From an uncultured Oscillospiraceae bacterium (GTDB taxonomy: Bacteria; Bacillota; Clostridia; Oscillospirales; Acutalibacteraceae): DNA of 19,249 nucleotides. A model generated the notes under the pieces. It searched no databases. It was given only the letters and a program-made list of their open reading frames with translations, and was not told where the DNA came from. The stretch lies in NCBI GenBank assembly GCA_900548305.1, contig URJZ01000024.1, forward strand, positions 1 through 19,249. Direction: 5' to 3'. A program made the position numbers and the translations under genes. Positions 14,495-19,249 of this stretch are shown here, in pieces. Every line of letters starts with the position of its first letter. The stretch's first letter is position 1.

Positions 14495-14698
14495 TTTATT
14501 TGTTCGCAAATCTCCCCTCAAACCGGTAGACATACTTATTTTACAAAGCTGGCTAGGGCTGGTGTGCAAACCGGTGTTATTACAGAGGCAGGTGGACACG
14601 CTAATTTTAACACCACCCTAAAAAATTATGTACGTATTCCAATCGAAGATAAAATTGATGCAGTTAACAAAATAAGGGTTGAAATCGAGAAGGAATAG
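14495..14698 (+). pseudogene. C-terminal fragment of an unidentified protein
   Basis: An open + frame of 67 codons between stops, without a usable start or ribosome binding site, reads TYFTKLARAGVQTGVITEAG and then GHANFNTTLKNYVRIPIEDK with a helical end IDAVNKIRVEIEKE before TAG at 14696-14698. The composition and amphipathic helix look like a true cytoplasmic protein end. I cannot place the family. A short direct repeat (AAGGAATAGC twice, about 14691-14712) covers the stop codon. It is probably a relic of a deleted or decayed gene. Confidence 0.45.
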
Positions 14699-14754
14699 CG
14701 GAAGGAATAGCACAAAATTTTTAACAATTTCCTACCATTTTTGCAATTTGAAAG

Positions 14755-14797
14755 TAAAAACAAAAAAGCCGCTAAACCCAACAGGTTAGCGACTTTT
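14755..14797 (-). terminator. terminator of the tRNA cluster
   Basis: On the minus strand AAAAG(T)CGCTAA(-)CC pairs with GG(G)TTTAGCG(G)CTTTT, a long stem with small bulges, followed by TTTTTTGTTTTT. It starts at the 3' end of tRNA-Ser(GCU). Confidence 0.75.
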
Positions 14798-14886
14798 GGC
14801 GGAGAAAGAGGGATTTGAACCCTCGCGCCGGTTACCCGACCTACTCCCTTAGCAGGGGAGCCTCTTCACCACTTGAGTATTTCTCC
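14797..14886 (-). tRNA. tRNA-Ser (anticodon GCU)
   Basis: A 90-base class II tRNA including encoded CCA. The acceptor pairs GGAGAAA with TTTCTCC, the anticodon arm is CTCCC-CTGCTAA-GGGAG with anticodon GCT, a long variable arm (AGGTCGGGTAACCGGCG region) is present, and the T loop is TTCAAAT. It reads AGC and AGU. It lies 46 bases after tRNA-Ser(UGA) with no clear promoter of its own, so it is probably co-transcribed with it. Confidence 0.96.
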
Positions 14887-14932
14887 AAAATAGTGAAATT
14901 TATAAAAACATATTATAATGTAATAGACAAAA

Positions 14933-15021
14933 TGGCGGAGGAGAAGAGATTCGAACTCTTGGTCCCTTGCGAGATCACTAGTTTTCAAGACTAGCTCCTT
15001 AAACCACTCGGACACTCCTCC
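14933..15021 (-). tRNA. tRNA-Ser (anticodon UGA)
   Basis: An 89-base class II tRNA with encoded CCA. The acceptor pairs GGAGGAG with CTCCTCC, the anticodon arm is CTAGT-CTTGAAA-ACTAG with anticodon TGA, a long variable arm follows, and the T loop is TTCGAAT. It reads UCA and other UCN codons by wobble. A consensus promoter lies just upstream. Confidence 0.96.
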
Positions 15022-15040
15022 GTGTTTGACAACGTTATTA

Positions 15041-15069
15041 ACTATATCATGTAAAGAAACGTTTGTCAA
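15041..15069 (-). promoter_or_regulatory. promoter of the tRNA-Ser genes
   Basis: TTGACA (15064-15069) and TATAGT (15041-15046) on the minus strand, 17 bases apart, 20 bases before the 5' end of tRNA-Ser(UGA). Confidence 0.8.
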
Positions 15070-15097
15070 TATTTTTTGGGGTTTTTGCGTAATTATT

Positions 15098-15171
15098 TGG
15101 CTGCGGTACTAGGATTCGAACCCAGACAAACAGAGTCAGAGTCTGCTGTGCTACCATTACACAATACCGCA
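15098..15171 (-). tRNA. tRNA-Gln (anticodon CUG)
   Basis: A 74-base tRNA with encoded CCA. The acceptor pairs TGCGGTA with TACCGCA, giving the U1-A72 pair typical of bacterial tRNA-Gln, and the discriminator is G. The anticodon arm is GCAGA-CTCTGAC-TCTGT with anticodon CTG (reads CAG). The D loop has TAATGGTA and the T loop TTCGAAT. It has its own promoter upstream. Confidence 0.94.
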
Positions 15172-15193
15172 ATATTTAAAGATAGCGTAAACA

Positions 15194-15221
15194 ATTATAT
15201 CAAATTCCTGTTATTTGTCAA
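15194..15221 (-). promoter_or_regulatory. promoter of tRNA-Gln
   Basis: Full-consensus TTGACA (15216-15221) and TATAAT (15194-15199) on the minus strand, 16 bases apart, 23 bases before the tRNA 5' end. Confidence 0.85.
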
Positions 15222-15270
15222 TAGAAAAACTAAAATTTATTCTGAATATAACATAAACAGAAAATTTATC

Positions 15271-15299
15271 TTGTGACGGTGAAAAAAAAGATTTATAAT
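15271..15299 (+). promoter_or_regulatory. promoter of the nitroreductase-family gene
   Basis: TTGTGA (15271-15276) and a consensus TATAAT (15294-15299) are 17 bases apart and end 25 bases before ATG 15324. This supports that start rather than an in-frame ATG-equivalent at 15273. Confidence 0.65.
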
Positions 15300-15323
15300 A
15301 AAGAAAAAAGAAAGGTGTCAGAC

Positions 15324-15863
15324 ATGAGTTTGAATGAATTTACAAAAGCTCTAATTGAGCGACGTTCCATAAAATCATATATCCCCAATAAACAAGTGCC
15401 GGAAGAAATTCTGCAAGCTGTTTTGACAGCAGGACAATACGCTCCATCGTCGATGAATCAGCAAAAAAGATTTTTTACTGTGATCCAAGACGAAAGTTTT
15501 ATCAAAGAAATTTCTGATAAAACTTTGAAAATGATGGAACAAAATGGAATTACTCCAAGTCGTCCTAATATGCCATTTTATTTGGCACCTACTGTTATTG
15601 TGTGTTCTGCACCCAAAGTTGCCAAATTCGGTCATGATGATATTGCGTGTTCGATTATGAATATGATGCATTCCGCTCACTCCTATGGACTTGGAAGCTG
15701 CTACATAGGAATCGCTTTGGGAATTTTTGATTCCGATATTCAAAAAAGATTTCAGTTACCGGATGGATACGAGCCAGTGGCCTGTGTAGCACTTGGATAC
15801 GAACAAGATGTGCCAGCACCTGCAAAATCAAGACGGACCGATAATATATACTATATTAGATAA
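15324..15863 (+). CDS. nitroreductase-family FMN protein
   Basis: A 179-residue protein of the nitroreductase fold, which acts as a dimer with FMN and NAD(P)H. The start LNEFTKALIERRSIKSYIPN carries the R-R-S-I-(K/R)-x-(Y/F) FMN-phosphate motif. APSSMNQQ at about 41-48 follows, then an APTVIVCSAP strand, the ACSIMNMMHSAHSYGLGSCYIG helix-strand pair and the closing ACVALGYEQ. The substrate cannot be told from sequence; many such enzymes reduce nitroaromatics or quinones, and a few act in sulfur or cofactor metabolism. ATG 15324 has AGAAAGG eight bases upstream. Its promoter lies back to back with the tRNA-Gln promoter. Confidence 0.92.
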   Translation: MSLNEFTKALIERRSIKSYIPNKQVPEEILQAVLTAGQYAPSSMNQQKRFFTVIQDESFIKEISDKTLKMMEQNGITPSRPNMPFYLAPTVIVCSAPKVAKFGHDDIACSIMNMMHSAHSYGLGSCYIGIALGIFDSDIQKRFQLPDGYEPVACVALGYEQDVPAPAKSRRTDNIYYIR

Positions 15864-15963
15864 AAACATAAGTTCTTCACGTCTTATGAATAGCACTAGT
15901 GGCAATTTCCTTTAAATTTGTAGTTACCATTTTTACCGTTTTGTCCACATTTATAGTTCACTT

Positions 15964-16386
15964 TTATTTTGCGTTCTTATATGAAATCATTATGTGAGCA
16001 GGTGCAAAAATCAAAGATGAAATAACCAACAGTATAGACCTACTCATAAGTCCGTCAAGCAACAAAATAGCAGATGGTATAGATGATAATGACAAAGCCT
16101 TAAACATTGTGTTTTTCTTAAAGCAAATAATCCATATCATATAATAAAGAAATAAAAGAATGATATTTACTATAAGATATATTACAAACATTTTATCAGA
16201 GCACCATCCAAACCAAGTTCCTGGAATGTTAAAGATCATAAATCCCAAACAACCAAATCTTCCGATATTTTCTATTATTTCTACAGTTTTGTTACTCCTT
16301 TTATTCACAAATCTGTCTCTATAATATTATATTCGGAATCATAATTACCACTATGAAAACAAACCAAATATATTTATCCATTCCAT
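15964..16386 (-). pseudogene. small integral membrane protein gene, N-terminal part frameshifted
   Basis: The main frame from GTG 16308 gives 114 residues with three to four membrane helices: RSNKTVEIIENIGRFGCLGF, MIFNIPGTWFGW, a long helix near 43-62, and SSLIFAPAHIMISYKNAK at the end. GTG 16308 has no proper ribosome binding site. Upstream, ATG 16386 (GTGAGG about ten bases before) opens MEWINIFGLF, then the +1-shifted frame reads FIVVIMIPNII, and near 16320 the frame returns as YRDRFVNKRSNK. I recall homologues with this N-terminal sequence order (FIVVIMIPNII, then ENIGRFGCFGFMIFNIPG). A missing T in the TTTT run at about 16357-16360 and a second change near 16320-16330 explain the breaks. 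Function unknown. A sequencing error in the T run is possible. Confidence 0.65.
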
Positions 16387-16610
16387 GCTAGTAGTGCCTC
16401 ACTTAGAAAGTTGATTTTATTTTTATACCCATTATATCATTATATTTCAATATAGCCATTACTTTTCTGCTTTTGATCAATTACTTACCAAACTATGCTT
16501 TAGAAAAGAGGGAAAGTATTGATCACGTCTTCCTTCCTTGATACCCATAATCTAATCAGAGTTTACATACACTCAAACAGCGATGAAGTCTTATGCTGTT
16601 TCATGGTAAT
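16309..16610. other. stretch without an intact gene
   Basis: Apart from the broken N-terminal part of the membrane gene (to 16386) and its promoter (16422-16450), I see nothing coding. A 62-codon + frame at 16519-16707 runs through a terminator hairpin and has no ribosome binding site. Confidence 0.5.
16422..16450 (-). promoter_or_regulatory. promoter of the broken membrane protein gene
   Basis: TTGAAA (16445-16450) and TATAAA (16422-16427) on the minus strand, 17 bases apart, about 36 bases before ATG 16386. Its position supports 16386 as the original start. Confidence 0.45.
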
Positions 16611-16650
16611 AAAAAAGAGATACTGTACATTTACACAGTATCTCTTTTTT
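16611..16650. terminator. bidirectional terminator
   Basis: AAAAAAGAGATACTGT pairs perfectly with ACAGTATCTCTTTTTT around an 8-base loop; T runs close both strands. It stands 154 bases after the COG2509 gene stop on the minus strand and is the best terminator for that operon. Confidence 0.85.
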
Positions 16651-16712
16651 AGCGGCGATATTCTTTCAGTTGCAAGCAAACGTGGATTGCTTTTAATCGC
16701 TTCTTAGTTTAC

Positions 16713-16746
16713 AAACACCTGAATTCCATTGGAACAGGTGTTTTTT
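16713..16746 (+). terminator. forward terminator with no intact gene before it
   Basis: AACACCTG pairs with CAGGTGTT (inner TTCC/GGAA also pair) followed by TTTTTTATTG on the + strand. Only a 19-codon open end (GDILSVASKRGLLLIAS, stop at 16707) precedes it, so its gene may have been lost. Confidence 0.6.
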
Positions 16747-16803
16747 ATTGCCAATATGAATTGTTATCATATGTTGTAAAATATTTAAAAGACCTTCTAT
16801 TTA

Positions 16804-18405
16804 TTATAGTAAGGCAGATTGTAAAATTTGTTCCGCACATTTGATGCCATCAACCGCGGCAGAAACGATACCACCCGCATAACCTGCTCCCTCACCGCAA
16901 GGATATAGTCCTTTTAAAGTAACAGATTGCATTGTTTCATCTCGCAAAATACGAATCGGAGCAGAGCTGCGTGTTTCAACGGCAGTTAATAATGCATCTG
17001 CATATGAAAAACCATTCATATTATGATTGATTCTCAAAATCCCTTCGCGAAGGGATTCATAAATGTCTTCATGAAAACAAGAAGATAAATCACACGGAAC
17101 TACTCCACGTTGATATGTTGGGGTTACATCTCCCAATCGTGTACTTGCACGACGTTCAATGAAATCTTCTACTCTCTGAACAGGAGCCGCATATGTTTTT
17201 CCGCCTAATTCAAATGCACGTTGTTCTAACTTTCGTTGCAAATACATTCCTGCTAGAGGGTGCACATCTCCAAAATCAGAAGGTCCAATGCCAACAAGCA
17301 AGGCTGCATTCGCATTTTTTCCATTACGAGCAAAATTACTCATGCCATTGGTGACCACTCCGCCTTCTTCAGATGCCGATGCAACTACAATACCTCCGGG
17401 ACACATACAAAAAGTATATACGCCTCTCCCGTTTTTCAAATGTACTGCTTGTTTGTATTCGGCTGCACCTAGCGCAGGATGGTTTTCATAAGGTCCAAAT
17501 TGAGCACGATTAATCAGTGATTGCGGATGCTCAATTCTGGCTCCGATGGAAAAAGGTTTTTGTTCTATATGGACTAAGTTGCTGTTATGCAACATTTCAT
17601 AGGTATCTCTGGCACTGTGCCCGATGGCCAAAATAAGGTGTCTGGTTTCCAAAATGGTTGAAGTACCGTTTTGAGATTGTATTTCAATCGTGGAAACAGC
17701 TCCGTTTTTCCCAGTGATATTCGTTAATTTGGTATCGAAATATATTTCACCGCCCAGTGAAATGATTTTTTCACGAATATTTCTAACAGTATTTGGCAAA
17801 TAGTCTGTTCCTATATGAGGATGTGCCAGATACAAAATTTCGTTGGGGGCACCTGCTTCCACCAATTCTAATAATACTTTTCTGGCTCTCCCATCTTTTG
17901 TACCTGTATTTAATTTTCCATCTGAAAATGTTCCGGCTCCTCCCTCACCAAACTGCACATTTGACTCAGGATTTAGTTCTTCACCATGCCAAAATGAAAA
18001 CACTTGCTCCTGTCGCTTTTCAATAGCACTTCCCCGCTCAATCACAATCGGATTTTGCCCGGCTTGTGCTAAGATAAGTGCCGCAAACATTCCGGCAGGG
18101 CCAAAACCAACTACAATCGGTCTTGTTTCCAGTGTTTTTGTAGCTGGAATAATGTACTCATATGGTATGACATATTTTATTTTAGAATTTTTATTATGTT
18201 TCATAAATACAGATTCACGATTAAGTGTTACGTCTACTGTACATATAAAATGAATGTTTTGCTTGTTACGCGCATCGATAGAACGTTTGACCAATTGTAT
18301 CGATTGTACTTCTTTTGCATCTATCTTCATTTGTTTTGCAGTATAAAACAATAAATCTTGCTTTGTACTGTCCAATGGCAGTTTAATTTCGGGAACTCTT
18401 ATCAT
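16804..18405 (-). CDS. COG2509-type FAD-dependent oxidoreductase
   Basis: A 533-residue flavoprotein. Residues 1-90 form the small N-terminal domain typical of this family (VPEIKLPLD, RSIDARNK). The FAD-binding motif VVGFGPAGMFAALILAQAG is at 98-116, then VIERG at about 120, the conserved NVQFGEGGAGTFSDGKLNT, FSIGARIEHPQ, FCMCPGGIVVASASEEGG, and the C-terminal YPCGEGAGYAGGIVSAAVDG that completes the FAD site. The family is widespread in Firmicutes; its substrate is not known. The ATG at 18405 overlaps the stop of the next flavoprotein gene as ATGA, so translation is coupled. A terminator at 16611-16650 may end the transcript. Confidence 0.93.
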   Translation of the reverse strand: MIRVPEIKLPLDSTKQDLLFYTAKQMKIDAKEVQSIQLVKRSIDARNKQNIHFICTVDVTLNRESVFMKHNKNSKIKYVIPYEYIIPATKTLETRPIVVGFGPAGMFAALILAQAGQNPIVIERGSAIEKRQEQVFSFWHGEELNPESNVQFGEGGAGTFSDGKLNTGTKDGRARKVLLELVEAGAPNEILYLAHPHIGTDYLPNTVRNIREKIISLGGEIYFDTKLTNITGKNGAVSTIEIQSQNGTSTILETRHLILAIGHSARDTYEMLHNSNLVHIEQKPFSIGARIEHPQSLINRAQFGPYENHPALGAAEYKQAVHLKNGRGVYTFCMCPGGIVVASASEEGGVVTNGMSNFARNGKNANAALLVGIGPSDFGDVHPLAGMYLQRKLEQRAFELGGKTYAAPVQRVEDFIERRASTRLGDVTPTYQRGVVPCDLSSCFHEDIYESLREGILRINHNMNGFSYADALLTAVETRSSAPIRILRDETMQSVTLKGLYPCGEGAGYAGGIVSAAVDGIKCAEQILQSALL

Positions 18406-19249
18406 GTAGTTGATATCCTCGCTTTATCTTTCTGACATAAACTTTTTGCCGCAGCTTTTCCTGCTGTAATTCCACTAATCCATGCCCAGTTTAAGTTATA
18501 TCCGCCACAATCTCCGTCAATGTTCAGCAATTCACCGGAAAAATATAGTCCTTTGTGAATTTTAGATTCTAAAGAACCGTTTAATTGCGACAGCGAAACT
18601 CCACCGGCAGTTACTTGTGCCTGTTTCCAGTCAGCTACTCCAATACAAGGAAAAGAAAATTGTTTAACAGCATTTGCAATTACCATAAGATCAGTTTTTC
18701 TCAATTGTTTTGCCAACATTTCTTTAGATTGTGGCACAACTGTTTTTACAATTGCTTCCCCTACTTTCTTATTAATGAAACCTTTTAATATCTCCGTTGC
18801 GGGAAGGTGAGGAAATAGATTTACTGCATAGTTCAATTGATTTACAAGGTTAGATACACTGTATTCCGGCATAAAATCTAAAAGAACTGTAATTTTCTGT
18901 TTATTTGCAATGCTATGCGCAACATGGCGGGAAAATTGAAACATACATATACCCGATAAACCCTGCTCTGTAAATTGCACTTCTCCTTTTTCATATCGTA
19001 TAGCTTTGCCATTACACTTTAATGTAGCTGTAACGTGACTGCGCATACCTTTTAAAGCTTTCACATATTCCGGAGGTGTTTTTAAAATGGTCAGCGCTGG
19101 ATATAATGGTGTAACCGTATGTCCTAGTTGTTTTGCTAAAGTATACCCATTTCCGGAAGACCCCAGTTGAGGTGAAGCTTTTCCTCCGGTTGCCAAAATT
19201 ACTTTATCGGCAATAAAAGTTTGTTGCTGATGATTTTCTAAAATGAATA
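18402..19249 (-). CDS. HI0933/YhiN-family NAD(P)/FAD-dependent oxidoreductase (partial)
   Basis: 281 residues reach the window edge with the frame open. They begin FILENHQQQTFIADKVILATGGKAS and continue PQLGSSGNGYTLAKQLGH, the signature of the HI0933-like family (VILATGG-x-S-P-x-x-G-S-x-G-x-G). Near the end come ADWKQAQVTAGGVSL and GLYFSGELLNIDGDCGGYNL followed by NWAWISGITAGKAA, the C-terminal FAD-contact region. About 120-130 N-terminal residues with the first Rossmann motif lie beyond the window. Family members are about 400-420 residues; the reaction is not known, and a role in tRNA or lipid redox chemistry has been guessed only. It overlaps the downstream gene by four bases. Confidence 0.93.
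   Translation of the reverse strand, partial: FILENHQQQTFIADKVILATGGKASPQLGSSGNGYTLAKQLGHTVTPLYPALTILKTPPEYVKALKGMRSHVTATLKCNGKAIRYEKGEVQFTEQGLSGICMFQFSRHVAHSIANKQKITVLLDFMPEYSVSNLVNQLNYAVNLFPHLPATEILKGFINKKVGEAIVKTVVPQSKEMLAKQLRKTDLMVIANAVKQFSFPCIGVADWKQAQVTAGGVSLSQLNGSLESKIHKGLYFSGELLNIDGDCGGYNLNWAWISGITAGKAAAKSLCQKDKARISTT

Noticed and set aside
14866..15069. Open minus frame of 67 codons over tRNA-Ser(UGA)
   Set aside because: It is the translation of a tRNA gene and its promoter.
15896..15961. Short minus frame just after the membrane pseudogene (NYKCGQNGKNGNYKFKGNCH)
   Set aside because: It looks like the end of a small cysteine protein, but at 21 codons with a GTG start and no ribosome binding site it cannot be told from chance.
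16519..16707. Open + frame of 62 codons
   Set aside because: It reads straight through the perfect terminator hairpin at 16611-16650 and lacks a ribosome binding site.
1..19249. CRISPR array, insertion sequence or prophage genes
   Set aside because: No spaced direct repeats, transposase, integrase or phage structural genes were found on either strand.

Overview
The window is AT-rich DNA from a low-GC Firmicute, most likely a strictly anaerobic, spore-forming member of the Clostridia. Evidence for this is the AT-rich codon use, AGGAGG-type ribosome binding sites, a CwlD-type spore-cortex amidase, a BclA-like C-terminal domain, a desulfoferrodoxin superoxide reductase, a small sirohaem [4Fe-4S] reductase and a RadA-CwlD-Fur gene run. 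I cannot name a species.

Layout. 1-1200: the 3' tip of an unknown + gene and its terminator, then a pilin-like membrane protein (-) whose promoter -35 lies in a perfect dyad, then a short stretch rich in inverted repeats. 1200-4310: a small four-cysteine protein (+) that runs into the 3' end of radA, then radA, cwlD and a Fur-family regulator (all -). 4461-5027: two divergent genes, an HxlR-type regulator and an NAD(P)-binding oxidoreductase, both missing their 5' ends and fused head to head at one deletion point. 5029-6777: a DUF421/YetF membrane protein, a TIGR04076-like cysteine protein and a VOC-fold protein (all -).

7067-11224 is the redox and sulfur section. A small sirohaem reductase with two ferredoxin clusters (-) diverges from a translationally coupled pair of 63-residue proteins (+). 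Facing that pair is a three-gene operon (-): single-domain rhodanese, CoA-disulfide reductase/rhodanese fusion, desulfoferrodoxin. The operon has a clear sigma-A-type promoter at one end and a shared terminator at the other. The likely theme is handling of persulfide, polysulfide or sulfite together with superoxide removal.

11341-13911: a BclA/TNF-like domain protein and a DUF6512-type membrane protein (+), a double zinc-ribbon protein with its own promoter and leader hairpin (+), and a DUF2935 ferritin-like protein (-). 13912-14796 holds no intact gene, only protein-like fragments, and lies just past the 3' end of a three-gene tRNA cluster: Gln(CUG), Ser(UGA), Ser(GCU), all -. 15271-16450: a nitroreductase-family protein (+) and a small membrane protein (-) whose N-terminal part is broken by frame changes. 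16804-19249: two flavoprotein genes overlapping by four bases (-), a COG2509-type FAD protein and an HI0933/YhiN-type protein cut by the window edge.

Nothing here is a convincing new defence or mobile system. The most notable points are the head-to-head double truncation at 4650-4655, the frameshifted membrane gene at 15964-16386, the sulfur/superoxide operon with its neighbouring mini-protein pair, and the pilin-like gene that lacks a normal prepilin cleavage site and has an operator-like dyad.
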